Shown piece after piece: positions 16,423 to 25,060 of a stretch of DNA of 64,000 nt. The stretch comes from Rhizobiaceae bacterium. GTDB taxonomy: Bacteria > Pseudomonadota > Alphaproteobacteria > Rhizobiales > Rhizobiaceae. The translations under genes and the position numbers were made by a program. Location: assembly GCA_016742175.1 (NCBI GenBank), contig JACVCH010000002.1:186001-250000 (forward strand), in the 5' to 3' direction. The notes below the pieces were generated by a model, which worked only from the letters and a program-made list of their open reading frames with translations, was not told where the DNA came from and ran no database searches. Numbering within the stretch: the first letter of the stretch is position 1; each line of letters starts with the position of its first letter.

Positions 16423-18819
16423 TCAGCTTCGTCCAGCGAGGATCGCGCGGACGGAACGCGCCACGTCGATCTCGGACCTCTTTGTCTTCGTCATGACGGA
16501 CTTGACCTTCCTTGCGAGGACGCCGTCGAGGTCCGACGCGGAAAAGATGATGACGGGCGTCGCGTCGTCGAGTTCGCCGAGAAGATCGAGGCCGGAGCCG
16601 TCTGGCAGTCCGATGTCGAGAATGACGAGTTCGAAGCTTTGGGCAGCCAATTGCGCGCGCGCCTCGGCAAGGTTGTGGGCGAAGGTCATGACGACGTCGC
16701 TGCCGAGTCCAGCCGCCATGACCTCCAGTACGTCCCGGTCGTCCTCGACATGGAGGATGCGCGGGCGATGATGCGACGGCGCGGCAACGATCTTCTGGAC
16801 CGAGGCGTGGAGACGCTCGGGGTCGACCGGCTTGGCGAGCCAGTCGATGATGCCGACCGCGGCCCCGTTCAGGGACTTGCGCGCCTCGTCGGGCGCGGCG
16901 GAGAGGACGATGACGGGAATGTTGCCATTGTGGTGCGAATTGCGCACCTCGTTGAACAGGCGCACGCCGGAATCTCCGGCAAGGTCGATATCGAGCGCGA
17001 TCGCCGCATAGGTTCGGTCGCGCAGCAACGATTGCGCCGACGAGAAGTCAGGCGCGAGGTCCGTTCCGTATCCGTCGCTCGCCAGGAGCTTCGCGATGAT
17101 CGATGCCGTCTCCGCATCGTCCTCGCAGATGAGAATGCGGGTCGGCTCGCGGGTATCGCGAGACGCCGACCTCAGCGGGGGGTCGTCGGCGGCCAGCGGC
17201 AGGGTGACCTTGAACGTCGTGCCGGCGCCATCGGCCGTCTCGAACCCGATCGCCCCCGACATGTGCTGGACCAGCGCCTTGGTGATGCTCAGGCCGAGCC
17301 CGGTGCCGCCCTTCTCGCGCGTGCTGGACGAATCCGCCTGTTCGAACTTGCCGAATATCCGGTCACGGAAGGCGAGCGGAATGCCGGCGCCCTGATCGCT
17401 GACGGCGATCTCCACGTGATGGTCGATATAGGCGAGGCGCAATTGCACGATGCCGGCCGGCGGCGAGAACTTGATCGCGTTCGACAGAAGGTTTGTCACC
17501 ACCTGGTGCATCCGGTCGGCATCGGCGTCGACCACCGAGCCGGGCGCATCGTCGACGAGCACGATTCGGATCCGGCGATCGGGCATGTAGTTGTTGGCCG
17601 TCTCGATGGCCTGCTCGACGATCGGGCGCAGCGCGTGGCGCTGCATGTCGAACATCATCTTTCCCGATTCGATCTTCTCCATGTCGAGAATGTCGTTGAT
17701 GAGCCGGACGAGCCTTTCGCTGTTGGTGTGCGCGATGCGGATGAGGTTTTCCGCCTTGGGCGGCAGCGTGCCCGCGACGCCGGCCGAGACGAGGCCGAGC
17801 GATCCGCGGATCGACGTCAGCGGCGTGCGCAGTTCGTGGCTGACGGTCGAGATGAAGGCATTCTTGATCTCTTGATTGCGCTTCTCTTCCGTCACGTCTC
17901 GATTATGCGAAATGATCCCGATGACTCGACCGGCTTCGTCTCGCAGCGGCGCCTTCAGGGTCGACAGCCAGCCATCGCTGCCATCGGGCATCAGCGCGCG
18001 CTGGTCGAAGCGTCGGGCCTCGCCGCTGGCAAGCACCCCGGCTTCGTCCTGCCTGAACGAAGCGGCCAGCGGTCCGGGGTAGAAGTCGAAGTCCGTCCTT
18101 CCGATAAGGTCGCCAACCGAACCTGCTCGCATCAGTCGTGCCGTTGGCGGATTGGCCGCCAGAAACCGCCCTTCCGTATCCTTAACGTTCAGACAGTCCG
18201 GTAATTCATCCACCATCGAGCGGTAAATGAGGTTCCGGCGGGTCAGTTCACGCTGGCGGGCGTCACGATACAGGGCGAATGAAATCAACAGCGTGGCTGC
18301 AAACGACAGGATGAAAATCGGAAGCCCAGCCTCGCTGATCATCCTCATCAGCAAGCCTTGGGGCAAGAACAAGAAGCCAAGCAGTGTGCAAACAGGAACA
18401 ACGAGAGCAAAGATCAAGACGTCGGAATAAACCAGCGACCTGTGGCTCGTGAGCCTGTGCGCCATCAGCCCCACAGCATAGGCCATGATGATAGAAGCCG
18501 CCCCGGCAGGAAGACCGATCCCGCCTATCGATATGCGATATGCCAGCGCGAGACCGGCGCTCAAGAGCGCGGCCGGTAGCCCGCCAAAAAGCGCGGCCGC
18601 CGCTACGAGCGATGTGCGCAAGTCGAAGATCACACCGGGCATGACCTCGGATGCCATCATCATGGAGGCAACCGATCCGGCGCCCATCACCGCGCCAAGC
18701 GCAAGCGATCGCCATCGCGTGTCGGGCGAGGAAAAAAGATCCGACACGAGTTCCCAAGCAAGAAGCGCGATGGAAATAAGCGCCACATTTGCGAACAACG
18801 CATGCCAGATGTCAGGCAT
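16423..18819 (-). CDS. Hybrid sensor histidine kinase with LytS-like membrane sensor, PAS and two receivers
   Basis: 798 residues. N-terminal 5TM-type sensor (1-185) resembling the LytS membrane domain, with FDLRTS (65-70) and repeated hydrophobic helices; PAS domain (about 198-312); HisKA with phospho-accepting His328 in VSHELRTPL; HATPase with N box (NLLSNAIKF, Asn447), G1 DQGAGI and G2 GGTGLGL; receiver 1 (561-680, Asp610); receiver 2 (687-796, Asp735). The start at 18819 has GGGAGGG 8 bases upstream; an in-frame ATG at 18852 lacks that support. First gene of the operon. The signal may be membrane-associated or envelope-derived; the missing Hpt step could be supplied by the Hpt protein at 10140. 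Confidence 0.92.
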   Translation of the reverse strand: MPDIWHALFANVALISIALLAWELVSDLFSSPDTRWRSLALGAVMGAGSVASMMMASEVMPGVIFDLRTSLVAAAALFGGLPAALLSAGLALAYRISIGGIGLPAGAASIIMAYAVGLMAHRLTSHRSLVYSDVLIFALVVPVCTLLGFLFLPQGLLMRMISEAGLPIFILSFAATLLISFALYRDARQRELTRRNLIYRSMVDELPDCLNVKDTEGRFLAANPPTARLMRAGSVGDLIGRTDFDFYPGPLAASFRQDEAGVLASGEARRFDQRALMPDGSDGWLSTLKAPLRDEAGRVIGIISHNRDVTEEKRNQEIKNAFISTVSHELRTPLTSIRGSLGLVSAGVAGTLPPKAENLIRIAHTNSERLVRLINDILDMEKIESGKMMFDMQRHALRPIVEQAIETANNYMPDRRIRIVLVDDAPGSVVDADADRMHQVVTNLLSNAIKFSPPAGIVQLRLAYIDHHVEIAVSDQGAGIPLAFRDRIFGKFEQADSSSTREKGGTGLGLSITKALVQHMSGAIGFETADGAGTTFKVTLPLAADDPPLRSASRDTREPTRILICEDDAETASIIAKLLASDGYGTDLAPDFSSAQSLLRDRTYAAIALDIDLAGDSGVRLFNEVRNSHHNGNIPVIVLSAAPDEARKSLNGAAVGIIDWLAKPVDPERLHASVQKIVAAPSHHRPRILHVEDDRDVLEVMAAGLGSDVVMTFAHNLAEARAQLAAQSFELVILDIGLPDGSGLDLLGELDDATPVIIFSASDLDGVLARKVKSVMTKTKRSEIDVARSVRAILAGRS

Positions 18820-19059
18820 AATATTGCCCTCCCATGCGAGCGGCATACTCATTCCTCGCCGAGGCCTGATGTCGGGTTGGCGCGGCGCGGTGAATTCGGC
18901 TGCGAATCGGAGTTTGCGAGACGGCGGACATCGCAATGACCTTCGAACGATCGGCTGGTGCCGCCAGCGGCGACGCATGGACGGTGGGACCGAGCCTATT
19001 CATGCGCGCGTCAAGAGAACCTTAACGCGGGTGTCGAGCGATCGATGCCGTCCGCAAAT
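18820..19059. other. Intergenic region upstream of the sensor-kinase operon
   Basis: 240 bases between the kinase start and the end of the ThDP enzyme gene. It should hold the promoter of the seven-gene operon, but I could not identify a convincing -35/-10 pair, repeat or terminator in it. Confidence 0.4.
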
Positions 19060-20637
19060 CTAACCAGCGTATGTCACGACGATGAGCGACGGGCCGTCCT
19101 CCTTCAGCGCGGCGCTGAATGCCGCATTGAACGCATCGAGGTCGTCGGCCTTTTTCGCCGGTACGCCCATGCCTTCGGCGAGCTTCACCCAGTCGAGATC
19201 GGGCTTGTCGAGGTCGATCATGGCGGTGGCGTTCGGGCCCGGCACGCCGAAGCCGACATTGGCGAATTCGCGGTGGAGAGTCGCGTAGGTTCCGTTGGCC
19301 AGAAGCACGGTCACCACGTTCGCCCGCTCGCGCGCCTGCGTCCACAGCGCCTGCAGCGTATACATCGCGCTGCCGTCGGCCTGGAGGCAGACGGTCCTGC
19401 GGTGCGGCGCGGCGATGGCCGCTCCCGTCGCCAGCGGCAGCCCGATGCCGATCGAGCCGCCGGTCAACTGGAGATGATCGTGCGGCGCGGTCTGCCTGAG
19501 GGCCGGCAGGAGCTTGAAGCTGGCGCTGATGGACTCATCGACGAGGATCGCGTCGTCGGGGAGGAGCGCGGCGATGGAGGCCCCGAGGCCTTCGAGCGTC
19601 ATGCCGCCCTGCCCCGGCCGGCGCTCGCCGCGCCCGAGAATGCGCTCGGCCAATGCCGGTTTCGACGCGCCGAGCCGGTCGGCGAGCGCATCGAGAAAGG
19701 CCGCGATCTCATTGGCGCGCGTCGTCAGCGACAACATCTGCGCTTCCGGCGGCAGGACCAGGCTCGGCTTGCCGGGATAGGCGAAGAACGCGACCGGCTC
19801 GGCCATACCGCAAAAGACCGCATGGCGAACGCCTGCGAGCACTTTCAGCGCCTGGTCGACGACATAGGGCACGCGCTCGACCGCCACCGCGCCTGCGCCG
19901 CGGCGGGCGCGCGCGGCGCTGGTCGGGCCGATGAGGCGGCAGCCGGTCGCTTCCGCGATGCGGCCAGCCACAGAAAGCACCGGTTCGCGCAGGCCGGGGC
20001 TGCCGATGAAAAGCGCTGCGCCTTCCTTGCGCAGCATCGCCGCCGCCTCGGCGACCAAGGCTTCGTCGATGCGGATTTCAGGCGTGACTCGGTGGCCCCT
20101 GACAATCGGCTGGCCGCCGGAATTCCAGGCGACGTCGGCCGGCACGATCAGGGTCGCGACCTTGCCGCCGCCCTCGGTTGACGCCTCGATGGCGGCGGCG
20201 ACGTCGCTGCCAAGCTCGGAAGCCGTCATGCTCGTGCGCACCCAGTGCGAGACGGGCCGCGCCAAGCCTTCGATGTCGCTCGACAGCGGCGCGTCGTACT
20301 GGCGGTGGTAGGTGGCGTGTTCGCCGACGATGGAGAGCATCGGCGTGCCGGCCTTGCGGGCATTGTGGAGATTGGCGATGCCGTTGGCGAGGCCCGGCCC
20401 GAGGTGGAGAAGCGACGCCGCCGGACGTTCGGCCATGCGGGCGTAGCCGTCGGCCGCGCCCGTCACGACGCCTTCGAAGAGCCCGAGCACGCAGCGCATC
20501 CGGCTGTAGCGGTCGAGCGCGCCGACGAGGTGCATTTCCGACGTGCCGGGATTGGCAAAGCAGGTGTCGATGCCGGCGGCAAGCAGGGTTTCGACGAGGC
20601 TTTCGGCGCCGTTGAGCTGGTTCGTCCTGGTGTCCAT
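19060..20637 (-). CDS. Thiamine-diphosphate-dependent enzyme, acetolactate synthase large-subunit-like
   Basis: 525-residue enzyme of the ThDP-binding acetolactate synthase/benzoylformate decarboxylase superfamily. The N-terminal pyrimidine domain has the catalytic Glu55 in GLFEGVVTGAADGYARM, the middle domain is the FAD/CoA-like fold, and the C-terminal pyrophosphate domain has GGSIGIGLPLATGAAIA and the Mg-binding span ADGSAM...LANGTYATL. Start at 20637 is preceded by AGAGG. It lies 18 bases after the IclR gene on the same strand, as a probable operon. No small regulatory subunit is nearby, so a catabolic decarboxylase or carboligase is more likely than the biosynthetic IlvB. Exact reaction unknown. 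Confidence 0.8.
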   Translation of the reverse strand: MDTRTNQLNGAESLVETLLAAGIDTCFANPGTSEMHLVGALDRYSRMRCVLGLFEGVVTGAADGYARMAERPAASLLHLGPGLANGIANLHNARKAGTPMLSIVGEHATYHRQYDAPLSSDIEGLARPVSHWVRTSMTASELGSDVAAAIEASTEGGGKVATLIVPADVAWNSGGQPIVRGHRVTPEIRIDEALVAEAAAMLRKEGAALFIGSPGLREPVLSVAGRIAEATGCRLIGPTSAARARRGAGAVAVERVPYVVDQALKVLAGVRHAVFCGMAEPVAFFAYPGKPSLVLPPEAQMLSLTTRANEIAAFLDALADRLGASKPALAERILGRGERRPGQGGMTLEGLGASIAALLPDDAILVDESISASFKLLPALRQTAPHDHLQLTGGSIGIGLPLATGAAIAAPHRRTVCLQADGSAMYTLQALWTQARERANVVTVLLANGTYATLHREFANVGFGVPGPNATAMIDLDKPDLDWVKLAEGMGVPAKKADDLDAFNAAFSAALKEDGPSLIVVTYAG

Positions 20638-20655
20638 GGGCGGAGCCTCTTTCGT

Positions 20656-21462
20656 TCAGATGATCTTGCGGCCGATCGTCCGCGCGGCCTCGCGCAGGAG
20701 CGCGACGTTGCGGTCGAGTTGCGCCCTGATCGGTTCGGTCAGGCCGGAAATGCTGAGCGAACCGATGAACCGGCCATCATGGCCGAAGATCGGAACCCCG
20801 AGCCCGGCAAGGCCGAGCACGAAATCGTCGACGGCGAATTCGTAGCCCTGTTCGCGCACGCGTTGCGCCACCGCACGCAGCTCCCCGGGATCGGTGACGC
20901 TCACCGGCGTCCGCTTCGGCAGCGGCTGGGCGAGCGCATGCTCGCGATCTTCAGGCGACATGTAGGCGAGGAGCACGCGCGGGCCGCCGCCGCAGTTCAG
21001 CGCGGTGCGCGTGCCGACCGTGAACCAGGGCGCGTCGACATTGGGGATCGCCGCGCGAACCCGCTCGACGCAGAGCCCCATGCCCTCATGCGGTATCCAC
21101 AGGAACGACGTCGCGCCGATCCGGTCGGCGAGATCGCCCAGATAGGGCGCGGCGACTTCGCGCAGTTCGCGCCCCGTATCGACGGCCGAGGCGATTTCGA
21201 GCAGGCCGACCGTCAGCGAATAGAGGCCGCTGCGCGCGTCATGCTCGACGATTCCGGCGACCTGGAGCGTGTGCAGGAGCCGGCGCGTCGTGCCCTTGTC
21301 GAGTTCGGCGGCGCGGGCAAGCTCGGTCAGGGTCTGCCGCGGCTGCGCCGCCGAGAACGCCCGCATCAGCGCGATGCCGCGCTCCAGAGCCCGCACGACG
21401 GGAACGCCCGGCTTGGCGGCCGGTCCCGTCACCACAATCTCTTCGACGGCAAAATCGGTCAT
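20656..21462 (-). CDS. IclR family transcriptional regulator
   Basis: 268-residue regulator: N-terminal winged helix-turn-helix (TLTELARAAELDKGTTRRLLHTLQ) and C-terminal GAF-like effector domain ending in NVALLREAARTIGRKII. I start it at ATG 21462; a GTG at 21492 is also in frame but would put coding sequence over a perfect 15-base palindrome that looks like its operator. It is divergent from the peptide-type ABC operon and upstream of the ThDP enzyme, so it likely controls both. Effector unknown. Confidence 0.88.
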   Translation of the reverse strand: MTDFAVEEIVVTGPAAKPGVPVVRALERGIALMRAFSAAQPRQTLTELARAAELDKGTTRRLLHTLQVAGIVEHDARSGLYSLTVGLLEIASAVDTGRELREVAAPYLGDLADRIGATSFLWIPHEGMGLCVERVRAAIPNVDAPWFTVGTRTALNCGGGPRVLLAYMSPEDREHALAQPLPKRTPVSVTDPGELRAVAQRVREQGYEFAVDDFVLGLAGLGVPIFGHDGRFIGSLSISGLTEPIRAQLDRNVALLREAARTIGRKII

Positions 21463-21476
21463 CGCGCATTTGATAA

Positions 21477-21491
21477 TGTCATCAGATGACA
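21477..21491. promoter_or_regulatory. Perfect palindrome, predicted IclR operator
   Basis: TGTCATC-A-GATGACA is a perfect 7-1-7 inverted repeat lying 15 bases before the iclR ATG and 14 bases upstream of the -35 box of the divergent ABC operon. Position and symmetry suit binding of the adjacent IclR dimer. No binding data; assignment is by location. Confidence 0.6.
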
Positions 21492-21505
21492 CCGGATATC
21501 ATCTA

Positions 21506-21534
21506 TTGACACCCCTGTCCAGCGTTGGTCTACT
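21506..21534 (+). promoter_or_regulatory. Predicted sigma-70-type promoter of the peptide ABC operon
   Basis: A perfect TTGACA (21506-21511) is followed after 17 bases by TCTACT (21529-21534), which matches four of six positions of the -10 consensus. Transcription would start near 21541, giving a leader of about 75 bases before the ATG at 21616. Confidence 0.6.
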
Positions 21535-21615
21535 CCCCAACGTCAGGCTGACAAGACCGGAAACCGGCTGCAGGCCGACTGGGAACAATCGCGATCAAGT
21601 CCGATGGAGAGTCCG

Positions 21616-23172
21616 ATGAGAATGCGTACTTACCTTGCAGCCGGCGTCGCCGCGCTCGTCTTTGCCGTGACCTCGGCAGCCCAGGCGCAGGTCGAGGGCG
21701 GCAGTGTCAGCGTCGTCGTCACGCCCGAACCGCCGATGCTGATGCAGGCGCTCAACCAGAACGGCCCGACGAACATGATCGCGGGCAACATTTACGAATC
21801 TCTCCTGCGCTTCAACGAAGCGCTGGAGCCGCAGCCCTCGCTCGCCCAGAGCTGGGAAGTCTCCGAAGACGGCACGGTCTATACGTTCAAGCTGCAGGAA
21901 GGCGTCACCTGGCACGACGGCGAGCCGTTCTCGGCCGACGACGTCGTCTTCTCCCTCGACGTCTTCCTGCGCGAGGTCCATCCGCGCTGGCGGCCGATCG
22001 TCAACAACCAGGTCGAGACCATCGAGAAGGTCGACGACAACACCGTCCGTCTGACGCTGAAGCAGCCTTTCGGCCCGCTCCTGCTGGCGATGGAGACGGC
22101 GTCGGCCCCGATCGTTCCCAAGCACATCTATGAGGGTACGGACTACGCCTCCAATCCGATGAACAACACGCCGATCGGCACCGGTCCGTTCAAGTTTGAG
22201 GAGTGGAACAGGGGCTCCTACGTCCATCTCGTCAAGAACGAGGACTACTGGATGGACGGCCGGCCCTATCTCGACGAGATCTACTGGCGCTTCATTCCCG
22301 ACGCCGCCGCGCGCGCCTTCGCCTACGAGACCGGCGAGGTCGACGTCCTGACCGGCGGCGCCGTCGACATCTTCGACGTGCCGCGTCTGTCGGAGCTGGA
22401 AAATTCCTGCGTGACCAGCAAGGGCTGGGAGATGTTCGCCCCGCACGCCTGGATCACGATCAACCACCGCAACGGCATCCTTGGCAATCAACAGTTCCGC
22501 CAGGGGCTGATGCACGCGATCGACCGCGAATTCGGGCGCGACGTCGTCTGGAACGGTTTCGGCGAAATTCCGACCGGCCCGATCTCGTCGAAGACGCGCT
22601 TCTACGACGCCGACGTTCCGACCTACGATTACGACCCGGAAAAGGCGCGCGAGTTGATCGAAGCCTCGGGCTATGACGGCGAGCCGATCGAGTTCCTCGC
22701 CCTGCCCTATGGCGAGACCTGGACGCGCTGGGCCGAGGCGATCCGCCAGAACTTCGCCGATGTCGGCGTCGACCTGCAGATCGTCACCACCGACGTTCCC
22801 GGCTGGACCCAGCGGACCAGCGAGTGGAACTTCGACATGACGTTCAACTTCCTCTACCAGCTCGGCGATCCGGCCATCGGCGTCGCCCGCAGCTACATCT
22901 CCTCGAACATCATCAAGGGCAGCCCCTTCGCCAATGTCGGCGGCTATTCGAACGAGGAGGCCGACAAGCTGTTCGCCGCGGCAGCCATCGCGCCGAGCGA
23001 CGAGGAACGCCAGGAGCTCTATTCGCAGATGCAGGCGCTTCTCGCCGAAGACCTGCCCGTCCTGTGGCTTCTCGAACTCGACTACCCGACCATCCACCGC
23101 TGCAACGTCAAGAACGTCGTGACGACCGCGATCGGCGTCAATGACGGGTTCCGCGACGCCTGGAAGGAATAG
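21616..23172 (+). CDS. Peptide/nickel-type ABC transporter substrate-binding protein (SBP_bac_5)
   Basis: Periplasmic solute-binding protein, 518 residues, cluster C (DppA/OppA family). Signal peptide MRMRTYLAAGVAALVFAVTS with cut near AQAQ. Family patterns include AGNIYESLLRFNEALEPQPSLAQSWEVS and the SBP_5 core VTWHDGEPFSADDVVFSLD. ATG 21616 is chosen because GGAGAG ends 4 bases before it; an ATG at 21604 is also in frame. It heads an operon with two permeases, a double ATPase and an M20 deacylase, so the ligand is probably a peptide-like or N-acylated compound that is then hydrolysed. The ligand itself is not predictable. Confidence 0.92.
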   Translation: MRMRTYLAAGVAALVFAVTSAAQAQVEGGSVSVVVTPEPPMLMQALNQNGPTNMIAGNIYESLLRFNEALEPQPSLAQSWEVSEDGTVYTFKLQEGVTWHDGEPFSADDVVFSLDVFLREVHPRWRPIVNNQVETIEKVDDNTVRLTLKQPFGPLLLAMETASAPIVPKHIYEGTDYASNPMNNTPIGTGPFKFEEWNRGSYVHLVKNEDYWMDGRPYLDEIYWRFIPDAAARAFAYETGEVDVLTGGAVDIFDVPRLSELENSCVTSKGWEMFAPHAWITINHRNGILGNQQFRQGLMHAIDREFGRDVVWNGFGEIPTGPISSKTRFYDADVPTYDYDPEKARELIEASGYDGEPIEFLALPYGETWTRWAEAIRQNFADVGVDLQIVTTDVPGWTQRTSEWNFDMTFNFLYQLGDPAIGVARSYISSNIIKGSPFANVGGYSNEEADKLFAAAAIAPSDEERQELYSQMQALLAEDLPVLWLLELDYPTIHRCNVKNVVTTAIGVNDGFRDAWKE

Positions 23173-23249
23173 GCGCCCTTCCGATCATCGCCATCCGGCT
23201 CATACAAGGGCCGGATGGCAAGCGCGGCGGATGAGAGGACCGGCTTGAC

Positions 23250-24227
23250 ATGGATTTGATGCGCTTCGTCGCAATGCGGCTCGGCAAGGGCGTGATCGTG
23301 CTCTTCGCCATTGCGGTACTCAATTTCTTCCTCGTGCGCGCGGCGCCGGGCGATCCGGCGCAGGTCATGGCCGGCGAAGCCGGCGCGGGCGACGAGGTGT
23401 TCCTCGAACAGCTCCGCCAGCAATTCGGCCTCGACCGGCCGCTTTATGAGCAGTTGTGGACGTACCTCTCCAACTACGCGACGTTCGATCTCGGCTTCAG
23501 CTACCGCCAGCAGCAGCCGGTGCTCGACCTGATCCTCGACCGCCTGCCCGCAACGCTGCTTTTGACCGGCACGGCCTTCTTCATCTCGCTCGCGCTCGGC
23601 GTCGTCCTCGGCGCGCTAGCGGCGCGGCGCGTCGGCAAGTGGTCGGACAGCGCGATCACCACGCTGGCGCTCGTCTTCTATGCGACGCCTTTGTTCTGGA
23701 TCGCGCTGATGAGCCAGATCGTCTTCTCGCTGAAGCTCGGCTGGCTGCCCAATGTCGGCTTCGAGACGATCGGAAGCGGCTATACCGGCCTCGAACGCGC
23801 GTTCGACATCGGCCGCCATCTCGTCATGCCGGCGCTGACGCTCGGCCTCTTCTTCACCGCAATCTATGCCCGCATGATGCGCGCCTCCATGCTGGAGGTC
23901 GCGGGCGCCGACTTCGTGAAGACCGCCTACGCCAAGGGCCTGTCGCCTTCCGTCATCACGCGGCGGCACGTCGCGCGCAACGCCATCCTGCCGGTCGTCA
24001 CGCTCGCCGGGCTGCAGGCAGGGCAGCTCGTCGGCGGGGCGATCCTGACGGAGACGGTCTTCGCCTGGCCGGGCATCGGCCGGCTGATGTTCGAGGCGCT
24101 CGCCCAGCGCGATTATTCGGTCCTGCTCGGCGTCTTCTTCGTCTCCTCGGCGATGGTGGTGCTGTTCAACCTCGTGACCGACATCATCTACCGCATCGTC
24201 GATCCGCGCATCGAGGCCTCGACATGA
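23250..24227 (+). CDS. ABC transporter permease, DppB type
   Basis: First inner-membrane permease (325 residues) of the peptide-type importer. N-terminal helix after MDLMRFVAMRLGKG, the usual APGDP motif in FFLVRAAPGDPAQ, then five further helices. The EAA loop that contacts the ATPase is DFVKTAYAKGLSPSVITRRHVARNAILPVV (about residues 220-250). Its stop overlaps the next permease start as ATGA. Family and role are clear. Confidence 0.93.
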   Translation: MDLMRFVAMRLGKGVIVLFAIAVLNFFLVRAAPGDPAQVMAGEAGAGDEVFLEQLRQQFGLDRPLYEQLWTYLSNYATFDLGFSYRQQQPVLDLILDRLPATLLLTGTAFFISLALGVVLGALAARRVGKWSDSAITTLALVFYATPLFWIALMSQIVFSLKLGWLPNVGFETIGSGYTGLERAFDIGRHLVMPALTLGLFFTAIYARMMRASMLEVAGADFVKTAYAKGLSPSVITRRHVARNAILPVVTLAGLQAGQLVGGAILTETVFAWPGIGRLMFEALAQRDYSVLLGVFFVSSAMVVLFNLVTDIIYRIVDPRIEAST

Positions 24228-25060
24228 ACGCGCTCTCCCGCTTCGCCGCCAACCGCGGCGCCCTGATCGGACTTGCGCTGATCGTCGTGCTGGTCGCCAT
24301 CGTCGTGCTCGCACCCATGCTCTATCCGCAATCGCCGTGGCGCATGGTCGGCCGGCCGATGGGCGCGCCGCTCGACGGCAGCTTCCTGCTCGGCACCGAC
24401 ACGCTTGGCCGCGACGTCGCGGCGGGCATCGTCCACGGCGCGCGCGTGTCGCTCCTGATCGGCATCGTCTCGACATTCGCCGCGCTTTTGATCGGCGTGC
24501 CGCTCGGTGCGGTCGCCGGCTATTTCGGCGGCATCGTCGACGACGCGGTCATGCGCTTCACCGAGTTCTTCCAGACCATCCCGAGCTTCGCGCTCGCGAT
24601 CGTGCTGGTGGCGATCCTGCAGCCGTCCCTGCCCTCGATCGTACTCGCCATTGCCATCGTCTCCTGGCCGCCGGTCACGCGGCTGATCCGCGGCGAGGTG
24701 CTGTCGCTGCGGACACGCGAATACGTCCAGGCCGCCATCACCGTCGGGCAGTCGACGCCGCGCATCATCTTCACGCAGATCCTGCCGAACACGCTCGCGC
24801 CCATCATCGTCATGGCGTCGCTGATGATCGCGACGGCGATCCTGCTCGAATCCTCCCTCTCCTTCCTCGGGCTCGGCGATCCGAACCTGATGACCTGGGG
24901 CTACATGGTCGGCGCCGGCCGCTCGCGCATCATCGATGCCTGGTGGATCAGCTTCTTCCCCGGCCTTGCGATCTTCCTCACCGTCCTGGCGCTCAACCTC
25001 GTCGGCGAAGGCATAAACGACGCGCTCAATCCGCGCCTGCGCAAGGAGGTCCGCAAATGA
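24224..25060 (+). CDS. ABC transporter permease, DppC type
   Basis: Second permease, 278 residues, starting MNALSRFAANRGAL. It has the N-terminal helix, the motif LLGTDTLGRDVAAGIVHGARVSL typical of DppC/OppC, and the EAA loop REYVQAAITVGQSTPRIIFTQILPNTLAPIIV. ATGA overlaps on both sides (with the DppB-type gene and with the ATPase gene) show a tightly coupled operon. Confidence 0.93.
   Translation: MNALSRFAANRGALIGLALIVVLVAIVVLAPMLYPQSPWRMVGRPMGAPLDGSFLLGTDTLGRDVAAGIVHGARVSLLIGIVSTFAALLIGVPLGAVAGYFGGIVDDAVMRFTEFFQTIPSFALAIVLVAILQPSLPSIVLAIAIVSWPPVTRLIRGEVLSLRTREYVQAAITVGQSTPRIIFTQILPNTLAPIIVMASLMIATAILLESSLSFLGLGDPNLMTWGYMVGAGRSRIIDAWWISFFPGLAIFLTVLALNLVGEGINDALNPRLRKEVRK

Noticed and set aside
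20656-21492. Longer IclR form starting at GTG 21492
   Set aside because: It would extend coding over a perfect palindrome and has no ribosome binding site; the shorter ATG form fits the family better.
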